DNA of 59,036 bases from Proteobacteria bacterium ST_bin11 (GCA_002083615.1 MSXO01000034.1:1-59036); one strand, 5' to 3'. Counted from the first letter of the stretch, positions 1 through 10,277 are shown. Numbers and translations are program-made. Notes: generated from the letters alone by a model not told the origin.

Positions 1-1154
1 CTGGCGTCAACTTCACCTCGCCTGGCGCTGGTGTCGTTAAAGTCATTAACCGCGGTGACAAGCGCGCTTTGTTGTCCGTAGTAATCGAATTGCAGGGTAA
101 TCAGCAAGAGTCTTTTGCGAAATACGGCGAAGCCGATTTAGGCAATTTGACTTCAGAGCAGGTCAAGGAAAATTTGCTGGCGTCCGGTTTATGGACTTCG
201 TTCCTGACTCGGCCTTACGGCAAGATACCCACTGTTGATACTGCTCCAAGTTCAATCTTTGTGACAGCGATAGATACTCGGCCACTGGCAGCGGACCCAG
301 CCGTTATTATCAAGGAACGCGCAGCCGACTTTGCTAATGGTTTGACTGTGATCTCCAAATTGACATCCGGAAAAACCTACCTTTGTAAAGCGACGGGTAC
401 AGATGTGGTTGTCAATCAAGCCGTCCAGGTAGCTGAATTCTCCGGGCCGCATCCTGCCGGCTTGCCAAGCACCCACATTCATTTCATCGATCCTGTCAAT
501 ATTCATAAATTTGTTTGGCACATCGATTATCAAGCAGTGATCGCCATAGGCGCTTTGTTTATCACTGGTAAACTCAATGTCGAACGTGTGGTGTCTTTGG
601 CTGGCCCAACGGTAAAAAATCCTAGATTGATCCGCACCCGAGTGGGCGCGAACCTGGATGATTTGGTCGCTGGTGAATTGCAGGATGTTGAATGTCGGGT
701 TATTTCAGGTTCTGTACTCTACGGTCACGAAGCGTGCGGATCTTCGGCATTTTTGAGCGTTTACAGTTTGCAGGTTTCTGCTATCAAAGAAGGTCGTGAC
801 CGGGAGTTTTTCGGTTGGATTGTTCCCGGTAAAGACAAGTATTCGGCTTTGAATGTTTACGTATCCAGCAAAGATCGTAAAGATAATCGCCTGTTCCCAT
901 TGACCACCGATAAAAACGGTAGCAATCGTGCCATCGTGCCGGTTGGCGTCTATGAATCCGTTATGCCGTTGGATATTTTGGCTACACCCTTGTTGAAAGC
1001 GATTGTAGTCGGCGACACCGATACCGCTCAGTCTTTGGGCTGTCTGGAATTGAGTGAAGAAGACGTGTCTTTGTTCACGTTTGTCGATCCTGGCAAGCAC
1101 GATTTTGCGCCGGTGCTTAGAGCTAATTTAACTAAAATCGAGAAGGAAGGATAA
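1..1154 (+). CDS. nqrA: Na+-translocating NADH:quinone reductase subunit A (5' partial)
   Basis: This is the C-terminal majority of NqrA, the peripheral cytoplasmic subunit of the sodium-pumping NADH:ubiquinone oxidoreductase, which takes part in the quinone site. The frame is open from base 3 and the gene begins to the left of the window. About 383 residues are visible; the family is usually near 447, so roughly 60 N-terminal residues are missing. The visible part begins in a Pro/Gly-rich stretch (FTSPGAGVV) typical of the biotinyl-lipoyl-like N-terminal half. The stop overlaps the nqrB start (TAATG), so the two are translationally coupled. Five more nqr genes follow in order, which makes the assignment firm. 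Confidence 0.96.
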   Translation, partial: GVNFTSPGAGVVKVINRGDKRALLSVVIELQGNQQESFAKYGEADLGNLTSEQVKENLLASGLWTSFLTRPYGKIPTVDTAPSSIFVTAIDTRPLAADPAVIIKERAADFANGLTVISKLTSGKTYLCKATGTDVVVNQAVQVAEFSGPHPAGLPSTHIHFIDPVNIHKFVWHIDYQAVIAIGALFITGKLNVERVVSLAGPTVKNPRLIRTRVGANLDDLVAGELQDVECRVISGSVLYGHEACGSSAFLSVYSLQVSAIKEGRDREFFGWIVPGKDKYSALNVYVSSKDRKDNRLFPLTTDKNGSNRAIVPVGVYESVMPLDILATPLLKAIVVGDTDTAQSLGCLELSEEDVSLFTFVDPGKHDFAPVLRANLTKIEKEG

Positions 1155-2353
1155 TGTCGGCTAGAGAATTACTAGATAGCATAGAGCCGCATTTTACAAA
1201 GGGCGGGAAATTAGAGAGGTACTACGGTCTCTACGAGATGGTGGATACTTTCATCTACACACCGTCCGATGTAACGCGCGGCAAAACCCATGTTCGTGAT
1301 GGTAACGACCTGAAACGGACCATGACCTTTGTGGTGATCGCCACTGCGTTTTGTATTTTGATGGCTTTTTACAATACCGGTTACCAAGCCAATTTAGCCA
1401 TGCAAACGATGGGTGTTGAGACGATCAACAACTGGCGTAGTATTTTCATGGATATTTTGGGTTACAACCCCTACAACCCGATATCCTGCCTAGTGCACGG
1501 TATGCTGTATTTCTTCCCGGTTTATATCACTACCTTAGCGGTGGGTGGTGTTTGGGAAGTGTTGTTCGCAACGGTACGCAAACACGAAGTCAACGAAGGT
1601 TTCTTGGTGTCTTCTATGTTGTACACATTGATCCTGCCGCCTGATATCCCACTGTGGCAAGTCGCATTGGGCATTTCTTTCGGCATCGTGTTGGGTAAAG
1701 AAGTGTTTGGCGGTACTGGCAAAAACTTCCTAAACCCGGCTCTTACCGGTCGCGCGTTCCTGTTCTTTGCTTATCCGGCGTCTATTTCAGGCGATGCGGT
1801 ATGGGTCGCCGTCGATGGTTACAGTGGTGCTACTGCTTTGTCTCTGGCTTCTGCCGGCGGCGTCGAAGCGATTCAAGCAAGTTTCAGCTGGCTCCAAGCG
1901 TTCGTAGGCTTCATCCCCGGCTCAATGGGTGAGATATCGACTTTAGCCTGTATGCTGGGTGCCGCATTCTTGCTGTACACCCGCGTTGCGTCATATCGCA
2001 TCATGGCTGGCGTCCTGATTGGCATGATATCTATGGCCACTGTCTTGAATATCGTTGGCAGCAATACTAATCCAATGTTTGCGATGCCTTGGTACTGGCA
2101 CATGGTGGTTGGTGGTTTTGCGTTCGGTACGGTGTTCATGGCTACCGATCCAGTGTCCGCCGCTGTGACCGATACAGGCCGTTGGATTTATGGCTGTATG
2201 ATCGGCGTGATGATTATCATCATTCGGGTTATCAACCCGGCTTTCCCTGAAGGTGTGATGCTTGCAATTCTTTTCTCAAACATGTTTGCACCATTGATTG
2301 ATTACTTTGTTGTTCAAGCAAATATTAGAAGAAGGATTAAACGCCATGCTTAA
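1154..2353 (+). CDS. nqrB: Na+-translocating NADH:quinone reductase subunit B
   Basis: NqrB is the large membrane subunit that carries a covalent FMN and forms part of the sodium path and quinone site. The 399-residue product has an N-terminal amphipathic segment and about ten hydrophobic stretches. The motif SGAT at residues 224-227 supplies the threonine (Thr227) that carries FMN through a phosphoester bond in this family; ApbE does the transfer and is not in this window. The start overlaps the nqrA stop, and the end overlaps nqrC by 8 bases. It is homologous to RnfD, but the operon context fixes it as NqrB. Confidence 0.97.
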   Translation: MSARELLDSIEPHFTKGGKLERYYGLYEMVDTFIYTPSDVTRGKTHVRDGNDLKRTMTFVVIATAFCILMAFYNTGYQANLAMQTMGVETINNWRSIFMDILGYNPYNPISCLVHGMLYFFPVYITTLAVGGVWEVLFATVRKHEVNEGFLVSSMLYTLILPPDIPLWQVALGISFGIVLGKEVFGGTGKNFLNPALTGRAFLFFAYPASISGDAVWVAVDGYSGATALSLASAGGVEAIQASFSWLQAFVGFIPGSMGEISTLACMLGAAFLLYTRVASYRIMAGVLIGMISMATVLNIVGSNTNPMFAMPWYWHMVVGGFAFGTVFMATDPVSAAVTDTGRWIYGCMIGVMIIIIRVINPAFPEGVMLAILFSNMFAPLIDYFVVQANIRRRIKRHA

Positions 2354-3209
2354 TGCCGAGAAGAAAACCAGCAAGTACAACGAGCAACTCTGTAAATACT
2401 ACGAGCAATTTAAGGTTTATGCCGACAAAATCCTGGCTTTAAGCAATGACAGCCTGGAAAAAACCATTAACGTGGCTTTGGCTTTATGCCTGGTGTGCGC
2501 GGTATTGGTGTCTCTTGCAACAGTGGCTTTACGGCCTTTGCAAGGCTACAACAAAGCTCTGGATATGAAGAAAAATATTCTTGATGTTGCCGGGTTGTTG
2601 GAAGAAGGGACTGATATTGACCAGGCTTTTGCTGAAAGAATTGAAAGCAAGATTGTCGATCTTAAAACAGGTGATTATGTCGACAACATTAACGTCGATG
2701 AATACGATCAGCGTAAAGCTGCCAAAGACCCAGCTCAGAATGAACTGATTCCGGTAGAAAAAGACATTGCTAGCATTCGGCAGAAAGCCAAATACACCAA
2801 GGTGTTTTTGGTCAAAAAAGGCGATCAGTTGCAATCCATCATTTTACCGATCAATGGTTACGGTCTATGGTCTACCATGTACGGCTTTCTGGCTTTAGAG
2901 CCCGATGCCCAAACCGTACAAAGCATCAACTTGTACGACCAAGGTGAAACACCTGGTTTGGGTGGAGAGGTTGTCAATCCTAATTGGCGTGCTCTTTGGA
3001 AAGGTAAAAAAGTCTATTCTGATAAAGGCGACGTGGCTCTCACCTTAGTAAAAGGTGGTGTAGATACCACTCGTCCTGATGCAGTTTATAAAGTGGATGG
3101 CTTGGCCGGTGCAACACTGACCAGCCGTGGTGTCAGCAATCTGATCCAATACTGGATGGGTGCGGAAGGTTTCGCCACCTATTTAGGCAAGATCAGAACA
3201 AACGGTTAG
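2346..3209 (+). CDS. nqrC: Na+-translocating NADH:quinone reductase subunit C
   Basis: NqrC holds a second covalent FMN on its periplasmic side and passes electrons between the other subunits. The 287-residue product has one N-terminal membrane helix (around residues 40-60) followed by a soluble FMN-binding domain. The flavinylation motif appears near the C-terminus as AGATLTS with Thr257 as the acceptor; the more usual form is SGAT. I chose the ATG at 2346, which has the purine-rich stretch AGAAGAAGG just upstream. An upstream in-frame start at 2298 would lie deep inside nqrB. Family length is about 260, so this copy is slightly long. Confidence 0.95.
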   Translation: MLNAEKKTSKYNEQLCKYYEQFKVYADKILALSNDSLEKTINVALALCLVCAVLVSLATVALRPLQGYNKALDMKKNILDVAGLLEEGTDIDQAFAERIESKIVDLKTGDYVDNINVDEYDQRKAAKDPAQNELIPVEKDIASIRQKAKYTKVFLVKKGDQLQSIILPINGYGLWSTMYGFLALEPDAQTVQSINLYDQGETPGLGGEVVNPNWRALWKGKKVYSDKGDVALTLVKGGVDTTRPDAVYKVDGLAGATLTSRGVSNLIQYWMGAEGFATYLGKIRTNG

Positions 3210-3212
3210 GAC

Positions 3213-3887
3213 ATGACAATGGATAAAGAAACTAAAAAAGTATTATTTGAACCGTTGGTCGATAACAACCCAATCACCCTGCAGGTGCTAGGGGTTTGTT
3301 CGGCACTGGCGGTGACTTCGCAAATGTCGACATCGTTGATCATGGCTCTGGCGCTGACCTCGGTCACCGCGTGTTCCAGTGCTGCTATCAGCGCCGTGCG
3401 TCAGCACACGCCCAGCAGCATTCGAATTATTGTGCAGATGATCATTATTGCTTCTCTGGTAATCGTGGTCGACCAACTGCTCAAAGCGTTTGCGTTCGAT
3501 GTCAGCAAAAAATTATCGGTATTTGTCGGTTTGATCATTACCAATTGCATCGTGATGGGGCGTGCGGAAGCGTATGCGATGAAGAACCCACCGTTGCAAA
3601 GCTTCGTCGATGGTATCGGTAACGGCTTGGGCTACAGCTTAATCTTGGTTATCGTGGCTCTTTTCAGAGAAACGTTGGGCTCTGGTAAATTACTAGGCTT
3701 CGATGTATTACCACTCGTTAAAGACGGTGGTTGGTATGTGCCGAACGGCATGATGTTGCTACCCCCTAGTGCGTTTTTCATCATCGGCTTGATTATCTGG
3801 GCTTTTCGTACTTGGAAACCGAAACAGGTTGAACACAACGAGTTTAAAATTCTGTCGATTGCTCACGGCGAAGGAGGGCATCACTAA
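3213..3887 (+). CDS. nqrD: Na+-translocating NADH:quinone reductase subunit D
   Basis: NqrD is a six-helix membrane subunit related to RnfE. Together with NqrE it holds an iron centre at their interface, each giving cysteines in symmetric half-helices; a cysteine is visible in the TACSSAAIS segment (first half) and another in TNCIVMGRAEAYA (second half). At 224 residues it is slightly longer than the roughly 210 usual, the excess being in the N- and C-terminal tails. Translation may begin at 3213 or at a second ATG two codons on. It sits 3 bases after nqrC and overlaps nqrE by one base. Confidence 0.96.
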   Translation: MTMDKETKKVLFEPLVDNNPITLQVLGVCSALAVTSQMSTSLIMALALTSVTACSSAAISAVRQHTPSSIRIIVQMIIIASLVIVVDQLLKAFAFDVSKKLSVFVGLIITNCIVMGRAEAYAMKNPPLQSFVDGIGNGLGYSLILVIVALFRETLGSGKLLGFDVLPLVKDGGWYVPNGMMLLPPSAFFIIGLIIWAFRTWKPKQVEHNEFKILSIAHGEGGHH

Positions 3888-4495
3888 TGGAAGCCTATAT
3901 CAGTTTATTTGTTAAAGCGGTTTTCATCGAGAACTTAGCGCTATCTTTTTTCCTTGGCATGTGTACCTTCTTAGCGGTGTCTAAGAAAATATCTACTGCA
4001 ATGGGTTTGGGTATCGCGGTGATGGTGGTGCAAACCCTGACCGTTCCCGCTAACAACTTCATTTATCAAACATTGCTAAAAGAAGATGCGTTGGCTTGGA
4101 TTGGGGTTACCGGCGTCGATTTAAGCTTTTTAAGCTTATTGAGCTGTATCGGTATGATTGCTGCTATCGTACAGATTCTGGAAATGATTCTGGATAAATT
4201 CTTCCCTGCTCTGTATCAAGCTTTGGGTATTTTCCTGCCGTTGATTACGGTTAACTGCGCAATTCTGGCTGGTAGCTTGTTCATGATAGAACGTGACTAC
4301 AATTTCGGCGAAAGCGTGGTATACGGTATAGGAAGTGGTTTTGGTTGGGCTTTGGCAATTACCGTCATGGCCGGTGTGCGTGAGAAATTGAAATACAGCG
4401 ATATACCTGCTGCATTGCAAGGTCTGGGCATCACTTTCATTACTGCCGGCTTGATGTCTCTGGGCTTCATGGCCTTCTCTGGAATTCAATTATAA
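3887..4495 (+). CDS. nqrE: Na+-translocating NADH:quinone reductase subunit E
   Basis: NqrE is the inverted-topology partner of NqrD, homologous to RnfA. The 202-residue protein is almost entirely hydrophobic, with six predicted helices. It starts with the typical MEAYISLFVKAVFIENLALS and has the conserved cysteines in FFLGMCTFLAVS and in ITVNCAILAG, the pair that completes the iron centre with NqrD. The start codon overlaps the nqrD stop (TAATG). Length is that of the family. Confidence 0.97.
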   Translation: MEAYISLFVKAVFIENLALSFFLGMCTFLAVSKKISTAMGLGIAVMVVQTLTVPANNFIYQTLLKEDALAWIGVTGVDLSFLSLLSCIGMIAAIVQILEMILDKFFPALYQALGIFLPLITVNCAILAGSLFMIERDYNFGESVVYGIGSGFGWALAITVMAGVREKLKYSDIPAALQGLGITFITAGLMSLGFMAFSGIQL

Positions 4496-4505
4496 GGGTA
4501 TCGTA

Positions 4506-5726
4506 ATGCTGGAAATTGCATTAGGTGTTATTTTCTTCACGGTGATCGTGATAGCGCTGGTGTTTTTAATCATCGGCGCCAAGAGTAAATTGGTAGCCTC
4601 CGGGGATGTGGAAATTCTGATCAATCATGAGAAGAAAATTCGCGTGCCAGTGGGATCAAAATTATTAACAGCTTTATCCGACAATCAGCTGTTCGTTTCG
4701 TCAGCTTGCGGCGGCGGCGGCACCTGCGGCCAATGCAAAGTTAAAGTGCATAGCGGCGGTGGCGATATCCTCCCAACTGAGCAATCGCATATTACCAAGC
4801 GTGAAGCTGCGCATGGCGAACGTCTGGCTTGCCAAGTATCCATCAAACAAAACATGGATGTCGAAGTCGAAGATAGCGTGTTTGGCGTAAAAAAATGGGA
4901 GTGCACGGTTAAGTCAAATGAAAACGTGGCGACTTTCATTAAAGAGTTGGTGCTGGAGTTGCCGGAAGGCGAAGTCATTGACTACCGTGCTGGCGGTTAC
5001 ATTCAAATCGAATGCCCTCCTCACGTTTCTAAATATGCGGATATGGATGTCGAGCAGGAATACCGCCCTGATTGGGATAAATTCAATTTGTGGCGTTATG
5101 TGTCGGATGTAAAAGAGCCGACCTTGCGTGCTTATTCAATGGCATCGTATCCTGAAGAAAAAGAAATCATGCTTAACGTCAGGATTGCCACGCCGCCGCC
5201 AGGAGCGCCGGAAGGGATTCCGCCAGGTATCATGTCTTCGTTTATCTTTAATCTTAAGCCAGGCGATAAGGTTTTCGTATCCGGCCCTTATGGCGAGTTT
5301 TTTGCTAAAGAAACCGATGCGGAAATGGTGTTTGTCGGCGGTGGTGCCGGTATGGCACCGATGCGTTCACACATCTTCGATCAATTGCGTAGACTGAAAT
5401 CTAAACGCAAAATGACTTTTTGGTATGGTGCGCGTAGCAAACGAGAAATGTTCTATGTTGAAGATTTCGACATGTTGGCCAAGGAAAACGATAATTTCGA
5501 ATGGCACGTAGCCTTGTCGGATGCCTTACCTGAAGATAATTGGAAAGGCTACACAGGCTTCATTCATAATGTCTTGTTCGAGGAGTTCCTCAAGAATCAT
5601 CCGAACCCAGAAGATTGTGAATACTACATGTGCGGACCACCAATCATGAACTCATCAGTGATCAATATGTTGTTGGCTAACGGCGTTGATCCGGAAAATA
5701 TTATGTTGGATGATTTCGGCGGTTAA
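4506..5726 (+). CDS. nqrF: Na+-translocating NADH:quinone reductase subunit F, NADH-oxidising
   Basis: NqrF is the entry point for electrons: NADH reduces its FAD, and a [2Fe-2S] cluster passes them on. The 406 residues show one N-terminal membrane helix (about 3-24), a plant-type ferredoxin domain with cluster cysteines C68, C74, C77 and a fourth in ERLACQV, then a ferredoxin reductase-like region with the FAD motif RAYSMAS and the nucleotide-site segment FVGGGAGMAP. The C-terminus has the CGPPIMN motif and the aromatic-rich end FGG typical of the family. A hairpin terminator follows 27 bases after the stop. Confidence 0.97.
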   Translation: MLEIALGVIFFTVIVIALVFLIIGAKSKLVASGDVEILINHEKKIRVPVGSKLLTALSDNQLFVSSACGGGGTCGQCKVKVHSGGGDILPTEQSHITKREAAHGERLACQVSIKQNMDVEVEDSVFGVKKWECTVKSNENVATFIKELVLELPEGEVIDYRAGGYIQIECPPHVSKYADMDVEQEYRPDWDKFNLWRYVSDVKEPTLRAYSMASYPEEKEIMLNVRIATPPPGAPEGIPPGIMSSFIFNLKPGDKVFVSGPYGEFFAKETDAEMVFVGGGAGMAPMRSHIFDQLRRLKSKRKMTFWYGARSKREMFYVEDFDMLAKENDNFEWHVALSDALPEDNWKGYTGFIHNVLFEEFLKNHPNPEDCEYYMCGPPIMNSSVINMLLANGVDPENIMLDDFGG

Positions 5727-5753
5727 TTTGGATTAGTCTGTCTGGAAAAACGG

Positions 5754-5782
5754 GGAGCGATTTTCGGATCGCTCCTTTTTTT
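5754..5782 (+). terminator. Rho-independent terminator after nqrF
   Basis: A perfect 8-base stem, GGAGCGAT with ATCGCTCC, encloses a 6-base loop and is followed directly by seven T. It lies between nqrF and nqrM, so it should end most nqrA-F transcripts and leave nqrM transcribed by read-through or from its own promoter. Confidence 0.85.
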
Positions 5783-5814
5783 CGTTTAAGCGATTGGAAA
5801 TACAGGAGAAAAAA

Positions 5815-6003
5815 ATGGGTTATTTCTTAGTCACGTTTTTATTTATGTTGATCGTTATTGCTGTAATGGCGGTCGGAGTGATTTTCGGACGAAATGCAAT
5901 TAAAGGGTCTTGTGGCGGCACCGGTAACTGCGTCTGCAGCGAGAAATGCGATAAAAGAAAGAAATTTGAAGCTCAGCAAGCTCAAACGTTGGAGCAGCAA
6001 TAA
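5815..6003 (+). CDS. nqrM: NqrM, Na+-NQR maturation protein (DUF539)
   Basis: This 62-residue protein has one N-terminal membrane helix followed by a cysteine-rich tail (SCGGTGNCVCSEKC, four cysteines). NqrM is known to be required for assembly of functional Na+-NQR, probably by delivering iron for the NqrD/NqrE centre. I chose the ATG at 5815, which has an AGGAG site 5804-5808; an upstream TTG at 5794 lacks one. It directly follows the nqr operon but is separated from it by a strong hairpin terminator, so its dose may be set apart from that of the structural subunits. Confidence 0.93.
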   Translation: MGYFLVTFLFMLIVIAVMAVGVIFGRNAIKGSCGGTGNCVCSEKCDKRKKFEAQQAQTLEQQ

Positions 6004-6005
6004 AC

Positions 6006-6028
6006 AACCGGTTTCCGAGAGACCGGTT
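6006..6028 (+). terminator. Possible weak terminator hairpin after nqrM
   Basis: AACCGGT and ACCGGTT pair around a 9-base loop just after the nqrM stop. No T-tract follows, only TCTTAAAC. It lies between the convergent nqrM and alkB genes and might slow transcription from either side. Confidence 0.35.
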
Positions 6029-6039
6029 CTTAAACAAAG

Positions 6040-6612
6040 CTATTGGGGAAGGATAACTTTACGAAATGTTAAGTTTATGCGTCCTTGAGTGACATGTGGC
6101 TCGGCAGGAATACTATGCAGCCAGTGATGCTGAAAAGCCGGCTGCATTGTCAACAGCGTTCCGCTGCGGAGTAAAACACTACCGCATTCTGCGGTTTTTT
6201 TCTGCCGAAATGCAAACTGCCGCGTTGCACCTAGCGTCAACGATGCGATATAGGGTTGCTCTCCCAGGTCAGCTTCGTTATCCGCATGCCAACCCACATA
6301 ATCCTGGCCGTTTCGGTACAGATTGACCAAGACGGCATTAAACGAAAAACTCAAAAACAGTTCTACTTTTTGCCGAATATCCGCCAGCAAGGGTGTCCAA
6401 GGCTGAGTCTGTAATAGATTGTTGCTGTAGCTATAACTTATCCCAGGATCCGCATGCCAGGTCTGCAAGCGCGGTAACTCAAACAACCGCCCGGCAACGC
6501 TATAACTGTTGTCAGGCCAATTCTGTTCCTGCAGCAAAAGCCGGTAGATGTGGTCGCTTTCAGTGGCGTCGTAGAAATCTTCGATGATTCTAAATTCCTT
6601 ATTAGCGTTCAT
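6040..6612 (-). CDS. AlkB-like Fe(II)/2-oxoglutarate-dependent DNA dealkylase
   Basis: The 190-residue protein belongs to the AlkB family, which oxidatively removes alkyl groups from N1 of adenine and N3 of cytosine. The iron triad is visible as H109 and D111 in GWHADNE and H166 in LHSIP. R178 and R184 in the segment GRINLTFRKV fit the 2-oxoglutarate-binding arginines. The form of these motifs is closer to the short ALKBH2/3-like bacterial proteins than to E. coli AlkB itself. Its start overlaps the stop of the upstream hemerythrin gene (ATGA), so the two form an operon. It converges with nqrM. Confidence 0.88.
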   Translation of the reverse strand: MNANKEFRIIEDFYDATESDHIYRLLLQEQNWPDNSYSVAGRLFELPRLQTWHADPGISYSYSNNLLQTQPWTPLLADIRQKVELFLSFSFNAVLVNLYRNGQDYVGWHADNEADLGEQPYIASLTLGATRQFAFRQKKTAECGSVLLRSGTLLTMQPAFQHHWLHSIPAEPHVTQGRINLTFRKVILPQ

Positions 6613-7013
6613 TGATCAGGCAGTTCTCGTTGCCGTTTTATATGTGCGGCCAATGCGCTGTCCATCGTCGAAATATGCAGCGTAAACCACTGCGGCAGTC
6701 GCTCTTTGATAAATGCGCGGCCAAAGGCGATTAGGCCTTTGTCGACGCGAGTTTTAAACTGTTTGAATTCGCCCAAAAGTCGTTGATGCTCGCCATTATG
6801 TTCAGTTTCCGCCGGAAAATTGAATTCCGCCATTAAGCTGTGTTCCCGTTCGAAATGTTCCGCTGTGTGTTCATACAATTGCAGAAATAAGCCGGGGAAG
6901 TCGGTGATGTTAGTCTTATCCATTTGATTTAGTAAAGCAATAAATACGCTGTGATCTGTATCAATAAGATCGTGCCCTACGCTAGGAGGCGTGGCGTTTT
7001 CAAAGATTGGCAT
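6609..7013 (-). CDS. Bacteriohemerythrin
   Basis: A single-domain hemerythrin of 134 residues that should bind O2 at a di-iron site. The ligands expected for the family are present: H21, H53, E57, H72, H76, H113 and D118, in the patterns HFEREH, HNGEH and HISTMD. Stand-alone bacteriohemerythrins in methanotrophs have been proposed to deliver oxygen to membrane oxygenases. Here the gene is coupled to alkB, whose enzyme also consumes O2. That partnership is inferred only from the overlap of the two genes. Confidence 0.9.
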   Translation of the reverse strand: MPIFENATPPSVGHDLIDTDHSVFIALLNQMDKTNITDFPGLFLQLYEHTAEHFEREHSLMAEFNFPAETEHNGEHQRLLGEFKQFKTRVDKGLIAFGRAFIKERLPQWFTLHISTMDSALAAHIKRQRELPDQ

Positions 7014-7102
7014 TTAAGTCATCGCGCGAGTCTTCATTGATATGAAATAAGCATGTTTTATACCTAACAAACGACGGTGAACGGTTAAAAATAAAAGGTT
7101 GG

Positions 7103-8452
7103 TTAGTTGGGGTTATGAATTAGCTGTTTAACTTCAGTAATCATATGGCCATCGGCTAGTCGAGTGTTTAGCAGCTCATGCTCAACTAGCTGGTTAACCG
7201 ACTTAATTAACTGCGAGCTGTTGTGCCGTTGCACAATGGCATAACCGCGTCCAAGGGTGGCGAGCGGGCTGACAGCGTTTAAAGTTTGTAACACCGCGTG
7301 TTGTCGGCTTTTCAGCGTCCTTAGTTTAATCTGTACTGAACGGCTCAAGCGTTGTTGGAAGTAATCAAGCTGTTGCCGATATCCGTGAATTGCAGCAAGC
7401 GGCTGGTAACTGGTCAGCCGATGTTCGTGCAACGTCAATCGCTGCCGAAACTGCTGCAAACCAAGTGCTATTGCGCGATTTAAGCGTTGCTCCAATTCAT
7501 CCAGACGCTGGGAATTGCGTTGCAGCTTTTCGCCTGGATGCTGGCTTTGCAGGGATTTGCTCAGCCAACCTAGGCGCTGTTGCTGTTGTTGAAATTTGTC
7601 TTGTATCTGCCGTGTCAATCGCTGCTCGATAGTCACAAAGCGCTTGAGCCAGACGGTTTGATCGGGTGTTACGTATTCGGCGGCGGCGGAGGGCGTCGGG
7701 GCACGTAAGTCGGCGACGAAATCGGCTATGCTGAAATCCACTTCGTGGCCGACCGCAGAAATCACTGGAATCCGACTGGCTGCCACTGCCCTGGCCACGA
7801 TTTCTTCGTTGAAGGCCCACAGATCCTCCAGAGAGCCGCCGCCGCGCGCTAGGATGATGACATCTACCAGCTCTTGATTATTTGCCGTTTCTAGTGCGGC
7901 GCTAATTTCATATTTAGCGGTCTCCCCTTGTACCGCAGCAGGGTAGATTAATACAGGAATGGCTGGGAAGCGCCGCTTCAGGACGCTAAGGATATCGTGA
8001 ATCGCAGCACCACTTGCCGAGGTGATGACGCCGATTTGGTGCGGCAACTGCGGTATGGGTTTCTTTCGGGATTGCTCGAACAAACCTTCTTGTAATAGCT
8101 TTTGTTTTAAACGTTCGTAAGCCAACTGTAATGCGCCGTTACCTGCTTCCTCCAACTGTTCTACCACTAGCTGGTAATCCCCGCGGGGTTCGTACAAGCT
8201 GACCTGCGCTTTGGCGATCACTAAATTGCCATTGGCGGGCTTGAAGCGCAGCCGCTGCTGCTGGCCCTTGAACATCGCACAGCGGATCTGGGCTTGGGCG
8301 TCTTTTAAGGTGAAGTAGTAATGACCGGAAGAGGGCAGGCTGAGATTGGAAATTTCGCCTTGCACCTGGATGGTTAAAAAGTGACTGGCCAGCAAACGCT
8401 TTGCTTCGCGGTTAAGTTGGGATACGCTGAATATTGTCTCGGAAGTACTCAT
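7103..8452 (-). CDS. xseA: Exodeoxyribonuclease VII large subunit
   Basis: XseA is the catalytic large subunit of exonuclease VII, which digests single-stranded DNA in both directions and works with several copies of the small XseB (not in this window). The 449-residue product has the N-terminal OB-fold (about 5-100, with the start FSVSQLNREAKRLL), the catalytic core with GVITSASGAAIHDIL and ILARGGGSLEDLWAFNEE, then a long coiled-coil region rich in Gln, Arg and Leu (about 255-400) and the short C-terminal LGRGYAIVQ segment. Length matches the family. Confidence 0.95.
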   Translation of the reverse strand: MSTSETIFSVSQLNREAKRLLASHFLTIQVQGEISNLSLPSSGHYYFTLKDAQAQIRCAMFKGQQQRLRFKPANGNLVIAKAQVSLYEPRGDYQLVVEQLEEAGNGALQLAYERLKQKLLQEGLFEQSRKKPIPQLPHQIGVITSASGAAIHDILSVLKRRFPAIPVLIYPAAVQGETAKYEISAALETANNQELVDVIILARGGGSLEDLWAFNEEIVARAVAASRIPVISAVGHEVDFSIADFVADLRAPTPSAAAEYVTPDQTVWLKRFVTIEQRLTRQIQDKFQQQQQRLGWLSKSLQSQHPGEKLQRNSQRLDELEQRLNRAIALGLQQFRQRLTLHEHRLTSYQPLAAIHGYRQQLDYFQQRLSRSVQIKLRTLKSRQHAVLQTLNAVSPLATLGRGYAIVQRHNSSQLIKSVNQLVEHELLNTRLADGHMITEVKQLIHNPN

Positions 8453-8613
8453 CGAATGCTAAATGGTGTGGGACAGATTAAGGTCTGTAACTTATTCTAC
8501 GTGGGTTCGTCTTTAATAGCAGACGCTTTTACTTTGCGGAAGTGTTTCCTGGTAAGCTGCGCTAAAATGGCGCATCCATGAGGGTTTCAGCGTTGGAGAA
8601 CAAGGAACTACAG

Positions 8614-9591
<978 letters not shown>

Positions 9592-10232
9592 TCACATCGT
9601 TACCGATGAATTCGATTTGGCAGTTGTAATGAGTCGCAAGCCAATGAAAAGTTGGCCGAGAAAAAAACGCGATGTGGGTAAGATCGTTTTTGTAATGCCA
9701 TTTGGCAAAGGCCTCGGCATTGATTACCAATTTTGTCATAATGCCCAGCCAACCGCCGGGTTTGAGTAGTTTGAATAGCGCTTCGAATTCGCGTCTTGGC
9801 AGACGAAAATGCTCTACCACCTCAGTGCAGACGATATAGTCATAAGTTTGTTGCAGGTGCTCAGGATAGTCGGCATAGAAGGGGTCGTAGAGGTTTAGTC
9901 GGTGCCCCTGGGCTTCGAAAAGTTGGGCTAGCGCAGGACCGGGGCCGCAACCGAAATCCAACCCTTCGGCACGATTAGGTAATCGTTCGAGTAAAGGCCC
10001 GGCCAAACGCAACAGGAATGCGATATAGCCCGGATCGTCAATCGCGTTTTGATGCAAATCATAGATAGCCTTTTCTTGGATTGGCGATAAGTGCTGTTGG
10101 TAGTCGACATAGACCAGTAAGCAATCCTGACATTGGTGGTAGTCGCGCCTCGGATCGCGGTGAAAGGGTTGAACATTCAGACTGCTACAGAGCGGGCAGG
10201 ATAGCGACGACATAATTTGTTTGGGCTTGTTC

Positions 10233-10260
10233 TTGACGCGAAGGTGAGATGCTGTAGAAT
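10233..10260 (+). promoter_or_regulatory. Sigma-70 promoter of tRNA-Asp
   Basis: TTGACG (10233-10238) and TAGAAT (10255-10260) are separated by 16 bases and end 17 bases before the mature tRNA. The GC-rich discriminator (GCGCGG) is the kind found at stringently controlled stable RNA promoters. Confidence 0.75.
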
Positions 10261-10277
10261 GCGCGGCTCTCTACTGC

